The translations under genes and the position numbers were made by a program. The notes under the pieces were generated by a model. That model was not told the DNA's origin. It was given only the letters and a program-made list of their open reading frames with translations, and searched no databases. A stretch of DNA of 64,000 bases from Vibrio cholerae (GTDB lineage: Bacteria; Actinomycetota; Actinomycetes; Actinomycetales; Micrococcaceae). This document shows positions 43,591-53,725 of this stretch, piece after piece; the stretch's first letter is position 1; every line of letters starts with the position of its first letter. Location of the stretch: the NCBI GenBank assembly GCA_009728235.1, contig WNZI01000006.1:56963-120962 (forward strand), written 5' to 3'.

Positions 43591-44040
43591 TCAGGCCTCG
43601 GGCGGGAGTGCCTCGTGGTGCTCCTTGCCCTTGGTGCGGCGGTCCTCCTTCATCTCCGCCTCGAACAGGTGGCGCTTGCCCTCCACGAGGGAGTCCCGAG
43701 CGTCCTTCTCGAAGGCCTTGAACTCGGAGTAGTAGTGGTCGTCATAGTCCTCCATGATCTGGAACGTCCACCGCCCTTCGATGACGTTGCGGCCGATGAT
43801 GTCGCTGATCAGCCTGTCCGCGATGTCGGTGTGGCCGGCCTTACGGAAGAGCTCCTCCGCTTCGGAGAGATTGAGGTCGGCCTTGCCGGTCAGGCGGTGG
43901 AAGCCGTAGAGGTAGCCACGGGCGTGCTCCACCACCTCCAGGGCTTCGGAGAGCTTGCCGAGCGCCTCGACCGTGATGTCGGAGACGCCCTCGGGGCGCT
44001 GGTGGGTTGCGTCGGGACCGGGGGTGTCTGGGGTAGCCAT
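43591..44040 (-). CDS. Conserved actinobacterial protein of unknown function
   Basis: A 149-residue soluble, charged, mostly helical protein from the ATG at 44040. Distinct stretches are ALGKLSEALEVVEHARGYLY, LSEAEELFRKAGHTDIADR and EGRWTFQIMEDYDDHYYSEF. The sequence is well organised with no membrane segment. I recognise it as a type seen in Micrococcaceae genomes but know no function. It is 8 bases upstream of the MFS gene on the same strand and may be co-transcribed. Confidence 0.75.
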   Translation of the reverse strand: MATPDTPGPDATHQRPEGVSDITVEALGKLSEALEVVEHARGYLYGFHRLTGKADLNLSEAEELFRKAGHTDIADRLISDIIGRNVIEGRWTFQIMEDYDDHYYSEFKAFEKDARDSLVEGKRHLFEAEMKEDRRTKGKEHHEALPPEA

Positions 44041-44069
44041 ACCGATACCGTACCCAGCTGCTCCGACTC

Positions 44070-44801
44070 TCAGACAGGCCCTGTCCCGCCGAACGCCGCC
44101 GGCCCGGTGTGCACCATCACCACGACACCGACGATGCCGACCACCCAGGAGAGGCTGTTGGTCGAGTTCCTGGTCATCCACCGGTCGATGCGCTGAAGCA
44201 GAGGGTCCACCCGTCGGGCCGCGGTGATGCGCAGCAGCAGCAGCACGACGGCGGGCAGCACCATGACGGCGCAGTACGCCGCGAGCACGAGCCCCGACAC
44301 GGGCCAAGGGATATCGGACGCGGTGATCGCACCGATGGCACCGAGGTAGGGCAGCATGGATGCGACCTCCACCAGCCCGGCGAGCAGGGCAAGGCCGACG
44401 AGGGCCGGAAACGCTCCGCCGCCCGTTTCCGAGCCGACGGCCCGTTCGCGGAAGGCCGCGAGGCGGCCGGGCGCGGACCCGGTGACCTTCTGGCGCTTCG
44501 CCTGACGTTCGAGGACCAGGCTCCAGGCGAGGAGCGCTGCGCCGACGCCGAAGAAGACGACGTGGGCCGGCCTCGAGGCGAAAAGGTCGCCGTACTGCCG
44601 GATCGCCGCTTCCGCTCCGAACAGCACGGCCAGGCCCACTGCGACGTAGAACGCCCCGATCGTCAGCAGGAAGACGAGGATGCGCGCCAGGCGGATCCTT
44701 CCCGGCGCGAGCATGAGCCAGATCGGGATGAGCAGCGTGCCGAAACTGGTGGAGTCGATGAGTGCCAGGACGAGGAGCAGGCCGGCGAGGATCGGGGTCA
44801 T
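44070..44801 (-). CDS. GAP/Sap-family membrane protein
   Basis: A 243-residue protein from the ATG at 44801 with six hydrophobic segments. The opening MTPILAGLLLVLALIDSTSF and the late GLVEVASMLPYLGAIGAI resemble the GAP (Sap, sulfolipid/glycopeptidolipid-addressing) family, which helps move lipids across the mycobacterial membrane. In this organism the cargo is unknown. It is divergent from the NarL-type two-component system. Confidence 0.75.
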   Translation of the reverse strand: MTPILAGLLLVLALIDSTSFGTLLIPIWLMLAPGRIRLARILVFLLTIGAFYVAVGLAVLFGAEAAIRQYGDLFASRPAHVVFFGVGAALLAWSLVLERQAKRQKVTGSAPGRLAAFRERAVGSETGGGAFPALVGLALLAGLVEVASMLPYLGAIGAITASDIPWPVSGLVLAAYCAVMVLPAVVLLLLRITAARRVDPLLQRIDRWMTRNSTNSLSWVVGIVGVVVMVHTGPAAFGGTGPV

Positions 44802-44923
44802 TCCCTGGACGGTACGGAGTGTCGAGGCACGGTGGCTACCGCCATTCGGCTGATCCCGGCGGCTCGCTCGCATAGGCCTTTCGGCTGATCCGCGGAGGCG
44901 CAGCTTCGTGATGGACTTCAAGC

Positions 44924-46175
44924 ATGACGACGTCCACCTCACCGATCCGGTCCGTTCGGACGGCGGAGCGGGCGGAAGCGCTGCGTCGGCTCGACCTGAG
45001 TGCCTCCTGGATGGTCGGAGCAACCTTCGCCGGCGGCCTCGGGCTCATCCTGCTCGGGCTCACCGGGGTATGGCAGATTCCGGGGCTGACACTGCGGGAC
45101 GCTCCCTCGTGGTGGTTCGTCCCACCGCTGGCCGTCGGCTGTCTCGCCCTGCTGGCCAAGCGAACCAGACCCACCGCAGCGCTGGTCGTCGGAGCGCTCG
45201 CCTTCGCCGCGGACACCGTTCTTGGGGGCAGTATCGCCGGCTTCCTCTACTTCCTCGACCTGCTGTACACCGCGGCGCTCGTGGGGTCGGCGCGCCTGCG
45301 CCGGACACTGTGGATCGCGGCGGGGGCGCTCGTCGTCGGGCCGAGCATCGCGACACTGACCGCGACGCTCGACCTTCGCTGGGCCGTCCTCGTCGCGCTG
45401 CAGCAGGCCGTCATCTTTCTCGGCCCCCTGTGGTGGGCCAAGGACGTGAGGACCAGCAAGGAACTCGCGATCATCGCCGCCGCACGTGCCGACGCGGTCG
45501 AGCAGCTCGCCGGATCCGTCCGCCGCGAGGCGATCCGCAGCGAACGCGACTCCCTCGCACGTGAGCTCCACGACGCCGTCGCCTCCCACCTCTCCGCGAT
45601 CGCACTGCACTCCGGCGGAGCCCTGGCCACGCCGGCGGAGCCCGCGAAGGATCGCCAGGCATTGGGTGTGGTCCGCAGCTCCGCGCTGGAGTCGATGCGG
45701 GAGATGCACTCCCTCATCTCCCTGCTCCGGGATCCTGATGCAGGGGATGAACGCCGGCGACATGAGGGTGCCAGGTTTGGCGGACCTCGAGGGCCTCGTC
45801 GAGCGGACCCGACGGACCGGCGCGAGCATCGACGTCACTGGACTGGAACCGCCGGCCGTGGTGCCCCCGCCGGTAGGCCTCGCCGCCTTCCGGATCGTGC
45901 AGGAGGCTCTCGCCAATGCGGCCAGGCATGCTGCCGGTGAGGCGGTCCACCTCGAGGTCGACGGCGCCGGTCCCGCCGTCGTCATCAGTGTGAGCAACGC
46001 CCGGTCCGCCCGCTCCGGGGGGATACCGGATCCGGACGTGCAGGGCAGCGGTCTCGGTCTGCTGATCATGCAGGAACGCGCGACGGCGGTGGGCGGCACG
46101 CTGCGCGTGGACGCGACCCGCGAAAACTGGACGGTGACCGCCGCGTTGCCGGCCGGGCAGGAGGGACAGCCGTGA
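44924..46175 (+). CDS. NarL-type sensor histidine kinase (frameshifted)
   Basis: About 417 residues. Four to six N-terminal transmembrane helices are followed by the HisKA_3 dimerisation box (ERDSLARELHDAVASHLSAI, phospho-His in ELHD) and an ATPase domain (VQEALANAARHA, GSGLGLLIMQERATAVGG). An extra G in a run at 45742-45746 shifts the frame between LLRDPDAG and MNAGDMRVPGL; this is the only clear insertion in the window. Its stop overlaps the response regulator start (GTGA), so the pair is a two-component system with an unknown signal. Confidence 0.87.
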
Positions 46176-46897
46176 CCCGGGCCCCCGTCACCGTCCTGAT
46201 CGTCGACGACCACGCAGCCATCCGGGCCGGTCTGCGGTTCATCCTCGAGACCGCCGGAGACATCCAGGTGGTCGGCGAGGCGGCCGACGGCGGGTCCGCT
46301 GTCGCCAATGCCGCGGCCCTGCAGCCCGACGTCGTCCTCATGGACATCCGCATGCCGAACGTCGACGGTATCGAGGCGACCGGGCGTATCACCGGCTCCG
46401 GACCTTCCCGGGTGCTGGTGCTGACCACCTTCGACATCGACGACTACGTCTTCGGCGCCCTGCGCGCCGGGGCTGCCGGCTTCCTGCTCAAGACGGTCGA
46501 GCCTGCAGCCCTTCTCGACGCCGTGCGCCGGGTGGCCGATGGAGACGCCGCACTGGCCCCGGAGGTCATGCGCACGGTGCTCGACGCGTTCGTGGCGCTC
46601 GATGCCGCACATCCGAGCGACGCGGAGTCGGAGCCGGGGCGCCTAGCGGTCCGCGCCGGACCTGCCCAGCCCGACCGCACGGTGCCCGGCAGCGGGTACG
46701 GGCTGACCGAGCGGGAACGCGACGTGCTGCACCTGCTCTCGGGAGGGCTGTCCAACCAGGACATCTCCCGCCACCTGCACATCTCGGCGGGCACCACGAA
46801 GACGCATGTCTCCAGGGTGCTCGCCAAGCTGGGATGCGCCACGCGGACGCAGGCGGCCATCATCGCCCGCGAGGAGGGCATCACCGGCGGCCGCTGA
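46172..46897 (+). CDS. NarL/LuxR-family response regulator
   Basis: A 241-residue regulator. The receiver has the acidic pair (LIVDDHAAIRAGLR), phospho-Asp in VVLMDIRMPNVDG and the Lys in LLKTVEP. The LuxR DNA-binding domain reads LTERERDVLHLLSGGLSNQD then TTKTHVSRVLAKLG. An ~25-residue variable linker (EPGRLAVRAGPAQPDRT) separates them. Start GTG at 46172, coupled to the kinase. Confidence 0.95.
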   Translation: MTRAPVTVLIVDDHAAIRAGLRFILETAGDIQVVGEAADGGSAVANAAALQPDVVLMDIRMPNVDGIEATGRITGSGPSRVLVLTTFDIDDYVFGALRAGAAGFLLKTVEPAALLDAVRRVADGDAALAPEVMRTVLDAFVALDAAHPSDAESEPGRLAVRAGPAQPDRTVPGSGYGLTERERDVLHLLSGGLSNQDISRHLHISAGTTKTHVSRVLAKLGCATRTQAAIIAREEGITGGR

Positions 46898-46919
46898 CCG
46901 GACGCTGAGCGACCGAAGG

Positions 46920-46950
46920 GTCCGGCCGGAGGCAGGGCCTCCGGCCGGAC
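46920..46950. terminator. Bidirectional hairpin between regulator and SDR genes
   Basis: A perfect 14-base stem (46920-46933 with 46937-46950) with a three-base loop lies between the two convergent genes. Confidence 0.75.
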
Positions 46951-46966
46951 AGATGGTTCGTGGTGC

Positions 46967-47794
46967 TCAGTCCTTGCGGCCGTGGGCCTCGAGAGCCACC
47001 GGCTGCCATTGCTCCCACGACGCGAGTCGCGACTCGTAGTCGGCCTTCGCGATGCCGAGGGGCGCTTCGCCGAAGAAGGCACGCAACGGCGGGTTCTCGC
47101 TGTCGACGATGGTGAGGATCGGGCCACGCGTCGCCGTCGGATCGCCCGGGGTGCCCACGCGACTGGGCCGGTTCGCGGCCTGTTCCCGGACGCCGTCGTA
47201 GGCGGGGAGAGCCGTGGCGTGCTTGGCCGAGCTTCCTCCCCAGTCCGTCGAGAATCCGCCGGGCTCGATCAGGGTGACCTTGATGCCGAACCCTTCGACC
47301 TCCTGCGCCAGGGCCTGGCTCAGTCCCTCCAGTGCCCACTTCGACGCGTGATAGGCGCCGACGGTCGGGAACGCCGAGATGCCACCGATCGACGACACCT
47401 GGATGATGTGGCCGCTGCCCTGAGCGCGGAGGTAGGGCAGAGCCGCCTGGGTGACCCAGACCGCGCCGAACAGGTTCGTCTCGAGCTGGTCGCGCAGATC
47501 GGACTCCGAGAGCTCCTCGACCATGCCGAACTGCCCGTAGCCCGCGTTGTTGATGACGACGTCGAGCCCGCCGAAGTGCTCCTGCGCCTGCTGGACCGCG
47601 GCGAAGACGGCGTCCCGATCGGTGACGTCGAGCGAGAGCGGGAGCACCCGGTCGCCGAACGTGTCGACCAGGGCCGTGAGGCTGTCGGTGCTGCGCGCGG
47701 TGGCTGCGACGGAATCGCCCCGTTCGAGGGCGGCTTCCGCCCACTCACGGCCGAACCCGCGGGAGGTTCCGGTGATGAACCAGATCTTGCTCAT
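46967..47794 (-). CDS. Short-chain dehydrogenase/reductase
   Basis: A 275-residue SDR. The cofactor motif TGTSRGFGREWAEAAL (residues ~8-23) and the active-site YHASKWAL with upstream Ser (VSSIGGISAFP) are intact. NNAGYG is the structural motif. NADP preference is likely because of the Arg after the Gly-rich loop. It is followed on the same strand by nothing close; a second SDR gene lies 33 bases upstream, so the two are probably one operon. Confidence 0.9.
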   Translation of the reverse strand: MSKIWFITGTSRGFGREWAEAALERGDSVAATARSTDSLTALVDTFGDRVLPLSLDVTDRDAVFAAVQQAQEHFGGLDVVINNAGYGQFGMVEELSESDLRDQLETNLFGAVWVTQAALPYLRAQGSGHIIQVSSIGGISAFPTVGAYHASKWALEGLSQALAQEVEGFGIKVTLIEPGGFSTDWGGSSAKHATALPAYDGVREQAANRPSRVGTPGDPTATRGPILTIVDSENPPLRAFFGEAPLGIAKADYESRLASWEQWQPVALEAHGRKD

Positions 47795-47827
47795 GGTGTT
47801 CTCCTTCGAGGACTGGGGGAGGGGGAG

Positions 47828-48493
47828 TCAGTCGGCGCTGATCTGGTGGCGGAAGGTGCTCCGCTGGGAGTGGAGGTCCCAAATGACGCCGGCCAGGACC
47901 GCGGGGTCCTTCTCGGGGTCACCCTCGATGATCCGACCGCCGATGATGAGCTGCGACACGTGGATCCCCTCCTCGCCGAGCACCTCGTGCAGCAGCTGCG
48001 CGTAGGCGGCCTGGCCTGCGAAGGCGACCGACGTGCCGGTGACGGCCCGGCCCGGCTTCACGGCCGAGCCGCCGTTGATGAACAGGATGGTGCCGCGGTT
48101 CTCGCCGAGGAACCGCATGCCGGGAAGCACCTGGTGAACAGCCGCCACGGGTCCGTAGATGGAGAATTCAACCGGTCCCTTGAGGTCTGCCGGTGTGGTC
48201 TCCAGGACGGGCCGCATGAAGTCCTTCTGAGGCAGCGGACTGTACTGGAGGACCTCGATGGGCCCGAGCGTCTCCGTGGCGGCTTCGAGGGCCGCGGCGA
48301 TGGACTCCGGGTTACGCACGTCCGCGGCGAAACCGCGGGCCTGGATGCCCTCCTTGCCGAGATCCTCCGCCAGGGCGTCCAGCTTGCCCTGGCTCCGGGA
48401 GATGAGGGCGACGGAGAAACCCTCGGCTCCGAAACGCCGTGCCACTGCGGCGCCGAGGCCGCGTCCTGCTCCGATGATCGCGATAGTAGTCAT
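47828..48493 (-). CDS. SDR-family oxidoreductase
   Basis: A 221-residue SDR-like protein from the ATG at 48493. The Gly-rich loop is AIIGAGRGLGAAVARRFG. The usual Tyr-x-x-x-Lys is not clearly present: the corresponding region reads AFAGQAAYAQLLHEVL, lacking the Lys. It may therefore be an atypical or non-catalytic SDR. It is the first gene of a pair with the following SDR. Confidence 0.78.
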   Translation of the reverse strand: MTTIAIIGAGRGLGAAVARRFGAEGFSVALISRSQGKLDALAEDLGKEGIQARGFAADVRNPESIAAALEAATETLGPIEVLQYSPLPQKDFMRPVLETTPADLKGPVEFSIYGPVAAVHQVLPGMRFLGENRGTILFINGGSAVKPGRAVTGTSVAFAGQAAYAQLLHEVLGEEGIHVSQLIIGGRIIEGDPEKDPAVLAGVIWDLHSQRSTFRHQISAD

Positions 48494-48653
48494 GCCTGTG
48501 CAATTGATCAGGCGGCTGAATAATTCCGAGGTGACGGGCAGGGAGCTCCGGAACGAGGATGGAAGGATGGATCCCGGTGCAGGCGGACCGATCGCCTTCC
48601 GGATCCGCCCGAAGCTTCCCGTACCCGCACATCCCCAGGAAAGGGACCCTCCC

Positions 48654-50396
48654 GTGACTTCAACCGTCAACCCCGATGTCGCATCAGCCGTCGACGCCGC
48701 CAGGGAACTTTCGCCGGATGCGCTCGCGGAGCGCATGCAGGATCCCGACTGGTGGCGCCAGGCCGCCGTCTACCAGATCTACCCGCGGAGCTTCGCCGAT
48801 TCCAACGGGGACGGCATCGGCGACCTCAAGGGGATCACGTCCCGCGTCCCCTACCTGACGTCCCTCGGGATCGATGCCGTCTGGCTGAGCCCCTTCTACC
48901 CCTCCGCACTCGCGGACGGTGGTTACGACGTCGACGACTACCGCGACGTGGACCCGAAGCTCGGCACGCTCGAGGACTTCGACGAGATGGTCGCGGCGCT
49001 GCACGGCGCCGGCATCAAGCTCATCGCCGATATCGTCCCGAACCACACCTCCAACCGGCACGCCTGGTTCCAGGAGGCACTCGCGTCACCGAAGGGCTCG
49101 GCCGTCCGGAACCGGTATATCTTCCGTGACGGCAAGGGACCGGACGGCTCCGAGCCGCCGTCCGACTGGGACTCCGTGTTCGGTGGTCCGGCCTGGGAGC
49201 GCACCGAGGACGGCCAGTGGTACATGCACATCTTCGCGAGGGAGCAGCCGGACCTGAACTGGGACAACCGCGAGGTCCGGGACGACTTCCTGGCGACGCT
49301 GCGCTTCTGGTCCGACCGCGGTGTCGACGGCTTCCGCGTGGACGTGGCGCACGCCCTCACGAAGGACCTGACCGAGCCCCTGCCGTCCAAGGCCGAGCTC
49401 GGGCCCGAGGGCGGGAACCACGATGGCCGGCACCCGTTCTGGGACCGCGACGAGGTCCACGAGGTCTTCGCCGAGTGGCGCCAGGTGTTCAACGAGTACA
49501 CGCCGCCACGCACCGCGGTGGCCGAGGCCTGGGTGCACGCCGACCGCCGCGCCCGGTACGCCAGCCCGGACGGGCTCGGCCAGGCGTTCAACTTCGACCT
49601 CCTGAAGGCCGACTGGAACCCGGCACAGTTCCGCGACATCATCACGAGGAACCTCGTGCAGGCCACGTCCTCCGGAGCGTCGTCGACCTGGGTCTTCTCC
49701 AATCACGACGTGGTGCGGCACGCCACGCGGTACGGACTGCCACCGGCCGACCCCGACAGCGCCGTGAGCAAGGCCGGACAGGGCGGCGACGGCGGGCAGG
49801 ACGGCTCGGCCTGGCTGATGAGCGGCGGGACCGATCCGGAGCTCGACCGGGAGCTCGGGGAGCGCCGCGCCCGCGCGGTCACGCAACTGATGCTCGCCCT
49901 GCCCGGGTCCGCCTACCTCTACCAGGGGGAGGAGCTGGGCCTGCACGAGGTGGCCGACATCGCCGAGGAGGACCGCCAGGACCCGACGTTCTTCCGGAAC
50001 AGGGGCGTCGACGTGGGCCGCGACGGATGCCGCGTCCCCCTGCCCTGGACGAGGGACGGTGAGTCCTTCGGCTTCGGTTTCGCGGGCGCGCACCTGCCGC
50101 AGCCCGCCTGGTTCGGTGAGTACGCCGTCGAGGTCCAGGAGGGCGATCCGGGCTCCACGCTGAGCTTCTACCGCCGTGCCCTCGAGCTGCGGCGCGAGCT
50201 GCAGGGCGAGGAGGACGTCGAGTGGATCGACGGACCCACCGCCGACGTCCTGCACTTCACGCGGCCGGGCGGCTGGCACTGCATCACCAACTTCGGGTCG
50301 GCGCCCGTGGAGTTGCCGGAGGGCGCGGTGCTGCTGAGCAGCTCGCCCCTGGAGGACGGCAGGTTGCCGGGGGGCACGACCGCCTGGCTCCGCTAG
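48654..50396 (+). CDS. GH13 alpha-glucosidase family enzyme
   Basis: A 580-residue enzyme from the GTG at 48654, which follows AGGAAAGGGA. It shares the opening WWRQAAVYQIYPRSFADSNG with the GH13 gene at 8.8 kb. Catalytic residues are Asp230 (GFRVD), Glu291 (VAEAW) and Asp352 (FSNHDVVRH). There is no signal peptide. Around residues 365-395 it has a Gly/Asp-rich insertion (GQGGDGGQDGSAWLMSGG) not seen in the other copy. It stands alone on its strand, divergent from the SDRs. Likely substrates are short alpha-glucosides such as isomaltose or maltose. Confidence 0.9.
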   Translation: MTSTVNPDVASAVDAARELSPDALAERMQDPDWWRQAAVYQIYPRSFADSNGDGIGDLKGITSRVPYLTSLGIDAVWLSPFYPSALADGGYDVDDYRDVDPKLGTLEDFDEMVAALHGAGIKLIADIVPNHTSNRHAWFQEALASPKGSAVRNRYIFRDGKGPDGSEPPSDWDSVFGGPAWERTEDGQWYMHIFAREQPDLNWDNREVRDDFLATLRFWSDRGVDGFRVDVAHALTKDLTEPLPSKAELGPEGGNHDGRHPFWDRDEVHEVFAEWRQVFNEYTPPRTAVAEAWVHADRRARYASPDGLGQAFNFDLLKADWNPAQFRDIITRNLVQATSSGASSTWVFSNHDVVRHATRYGLPPADPDSAVSKAGQGGDGGQDGSAWLMSGGTDPELDRELGERRARAVTQLMLALPGSAYLYQGEELGLHEVADIAEEDRQDPTFFRNRGVDVGRDGCRVPLPWTRDGESFGFGFAGAHLPQPAWFGEYAVEVQEGDPGSTLSFYRRALELRRELQGEEDVEWIDGPTADVLHFTRPGGWHCITNFGSAPVELPEGAVLLSSSPLEDGRLPGGTTAWLR

Positions 50397-50446
50397 CACG
50401 TCCCGCGCACGACGGCGGGCTGAGCGCGTGCACGCGCCGGTACTGC

Positions 50447-51154
50447 GTGGTGGGCCGTTCGTTCCGAGGAGAATCGGTTGCACCTGCTCCGCGGGTCTCG
50501 AAATACTGGAGGACCGACAGGAGCGAGGCGGAGGGCAGCGTCATCGGCAGGTCCCAGGAGCATGAGGAGCGGCTGCGCAGGGCAGCCCAGTTCCGCGCGG
50601 CCAGGGGAGGGGCGGGCGACGCCGCGATCGAGCGTGAACGGCAGGACGACGACGCCGCGGCGCCGGGCGAGGTGGCGCCGCTGCGCGAGGGCGAGGACGA
50701 GACCAAGCGCGCACGCCTGATCGTGGACCGTGCAGTGGCCCGGGGCGAGTTCGACAACCTGGCCCTCGCCGGCAAGCCCATCCCCGGTTTGGGGGAGGCA
50801 CATGATCCGGACTGGTGGGTCAAGGGGCTCATCCAGCGCGAGAACATCACGGGGCTCGGACCGCGGGCGATCCTCCTGCGCACGGAGGACGCGGAACTCG
50901 ACGCGCGCCTGGACCGCCAGTACGCCGAACAGCAGGTCCGTGAGCTCCTCGAGGACTTCAACTACCGCGTGATCGATGCGCGCCGCCAGCTCCTCGGCGG
51001 CCCGCCCGTCATCACGAAGCTGCGGGACGTGGATGCCGAGGTGGAGCGGTGGCGTGAGCGACGCGCCGCAGCGCGCCGTGCCGCCGAGGCGGCAGCGCCA
51101 CCCGCTCCGGATAGGGTGTCCTTCTGGCGACGAATCTGGCGCGGCTCCACCTGA
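50447..51154 (+). CDS. DUF1992 (DnaJC28-like conserved region) protein
   Basis: About 235 residues. The DUF1992 domain reads RARLIVDRAVARGEFDNLAL, GKPIPGLGEAHDPDWWVKGL and ENITGLGPRAILLRTED. A charged helical tail follows. The start is uncertain: GTG at 50447 or 50450 is the nearest in-frame option, with no convincing ribosome-binding site, so an indel near the 5' end is possible. Function unknown. Confidence 0.78.
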   Translation: MVGRSFRGESVAPAPRVSKYWRTDRSEAEGSVIGRSQEHEERLRRAAQFRAARGGAGDAAIERERQDDDAAAPGEVAPLREGEDETKRARLIVDRAVARGEFDNLALAGKPIPGLGEAHDPDWWVKGLIQRENITGLGPRAILLRTEDAELDARLDRQYAEQQVRELLEDFNYRVIDARRQLLGGPPVITKLRDVDAEVERWRERRAAARRAAEAAAPPAPDRVSFWRRIWRGST

Positions 51155-51161
51155 GCCGCAG

Positions 51162-53725
51162 CTAGTTCGGGATCACCGAGAAGAGGAACTTCCTCCTCAC
51201 CATCACCCAGATGATCAGTGTCACGACGGCGTGGATCACGAGCCCCTGCCAGAAGCTGCCGGTATCGAGCCCCGGGAGGTTGGCGACCGCCAGCACGAAG
51301 TACACGTGCACCACGAACACGTAGAGACTCGCACGTCCCAGCGGGACGTACAGCCAGCCCGTCAGCCTGTTGATGGGCTGCCAGAACGACGTCAGGATCA
51401 CGTGCGCCGCCAGGACGAAGAAGGCCAGGTTGAGGAGCCGTCCCGGCTGCAGGAACACCCGCACGTAGGCGGACTCGTAGAGGGTCTCGTAGAAGCCGGG
51501 AGGGATGAAGGGGAGCCCGAGGCCCAGCGTATGGTTCAGCCAGAGTGTTCCGAGCGCCAGCGCATAGCTGCCCGTCAGGACGCCGACCAGGAGCTTCCCC
51601 CGGCGCGTGCTCAGCGCGGTGATGACGGACCGGCGATGGTAGCCGAGGACCACTCCATGGACGAAGATCACCTGCCATGTCAGCAGCGGGAAGACGTCCT
51701 GGAACTGGGAGGGGAGCACGCGCAGGTGCAGGATGCCGTCCAGCAGGTAGAGGGCCCAGCTCACGGCCAGGAGGAGCCACCACAGCTTCTTCCGCAGCAG
51801 CAGGACGAGCAGCGGGACCGTCAGCGTGAGCACTACGTAGAGGCCCATGATGTTGAAGGCCCAGGGCCCCATCGACAGGAGCAGGAGGTCCCGTACCGCG
51901 TATCCGGAAGGCGGGTAGGCGAACAACTGGTCCACGTTCGGGTACAGGTCGTAGACGCGTCCGGCGGCGTCGGCCCCGGCGCCACCGATGCCGCGGTCGG
52001 TGAACGTGGTGAGCACCGACGCGTCGATGAACGGCACCAGGGAGAGCAGGTAGACCGTCAGGACGACGGCGAGGGACGTGAGGTAGAGCTTGAGCGATCT
52101 GCGGCTCGTGGCCTTCGCGGCGCCCAGTGCGCCCTTGCGCCTGACGGCGACGGGGTGGACCATGCCGAGGACGACGCCGGAGAGGAGCACGAACAGCTCG
52201 GCACCGGAGATGGTCCCGATCAGGTTGCGCGAGATGAAGGACCAGGGTCCCGCCACTTCGATGTGGGTGACGACGACGGAGGTGATGATCCAGCCGCGCA
52301 GGAGGTCGATGCGTGCGTCCCGCGGTTCGTGCTCGTCCGGGTAGCGCCACTGGGGGACGAGGCGCTTCGCCACCCCGGCGAGCAGGACGAGGGCGAAGAG
52401 CCCGACGACGCAGGCCACCAGCCAGCCCATCACGGCGCTGACCGGGGCACCGGTCTGCCAGACCTGCCTGGTGGACTCGTTCGCGTCCTCCTGGTCGATG
52501 ACCTCGATGACCTCGATGACGGGCCCGAGCCGCACATCGGCTCCGGCGAGCGTCGTCCTGAGGGCCGCGGCGGTCGCCCCGTCCGCGCTGAGCCGCCAGT
52601 CGACGGTGTGGCCGTCGGCCTCCGGCTCCGGGCGGGATGCCTCGAGCCACGCGACCATGCCTATTTCGGGATACTCCTCGGCGATCGCCGGGTCGAACAC
52701 CTGGTCCAGCCACGCCCGCTTGATGTCCGCCTCGGGCGCACTGTCGCCGTCCTCGGGGTCGTACAGGGCTGCCGTCTGGACGAGGAACCGTTTGCCCTTG
52801 TCAGCGGCGTACACCGTGGCGAAGTCGATGCGCGGAGCGCCGGGAGACACGCCGTAGGTGCCCGCGAGCTGGTCGGCGAACTTGTCCGGCTCGGGAAGCA
52901 CGGAGGTGCTGATGGCGCCCGAGTACTCCCGCGTTCCGTCGTCGCTGGTGATGGCGCCGCGTTCGTAGCTGCCGAAGTGGTACATGGACAGGCCCACCCA
53001 GTCCACGGCGTCGTCGCCGGGATAGTAGGGGGCGTAGGGGTCGTCGCCCTCGTCGACCAGGCCGTTGCCGTTGGTGTCGAGGGCTGTGACGGTACCTGCC
53101 GCGAGGCCCTTCACCGCCCCATAGGCCTCGGTGAAGGGATAGCCGGCGGCGTACGACGGCGCCCACACCATCGCCGCGGACGGGACCTCCGCGTGGATGG
53201 CCCCGGCCACGGTGCGGAAGGCATCCACGTAGGTGTCGGGCTGCTGGCCCCAGCCGAGCCAGGTGCCGTTCATCTCGGGGGCGAAGCGGAGGAAGAACGC
53301 GGTACGGAAATCATCGCTCAGGCCCTCGAGGACCCCTGCGAGATGTTCTGCGTCAGCCGCCGTCAGGTCCTCCAGCGGTTTCGACGGTTCCAGGGACACC
53401 ACGGCGACGGAGCCCAGGGGTGCTTCCTGCCGCACGAGATCGACCAGGTCGCGTTCACCCTGGGCGTCGATGGGATAGGCCACGGGACGGCTGAAGAACG
53501 ACGGCGTGATCCCGGCCCGGTCCGCGTAGGCGCGCGCACTGTCGGCCGACCAGTCGAGCTCCGGGCCGAAGAAGCGCCCTTCGGTGAGGCTCGGCGGCTC
53601 CCCACCGGGATCCTGCCGGGAGCCTGTCGCCGCGGCGCCGGTACCGCTCCGAGGAGCAACACAAGCATGACGAGGACCGCCCCGACCGTCCGCAGCCGTC
53701 CCCGCGAGGGGGAGGCCAGGATCAT
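51162..53725 (-). CDS. Secreted GH26-like domain fused to OpgC-type acyltransferase (frameshifted)
   Basis: About 853 residues from the ATG at 53725, which overlaps the glycosyltransferase stop (ATGA). The N-terminus is a signal or anchor segment (RTVGAVLVMLVLLLG). A missing base near 53645-53655 shifts into the long frame, which opens EGRFFGPELDWSADSARAYA and continues as a GH26-like domain: RFAPEMNGTWLGWG holds the presumed acid/base Glu (about residue 151), but the strand where the nucleophile Glu is expected reads KRFLVQTAALYD (about 316). From ~residue 480 an OpgC-type multi-helix domain follows (DARIDLLRGWIITSVVVTHI). It may modify or trim an exopolysaccharide made by the adjacent enzyme. 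Confidence 0.78.
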
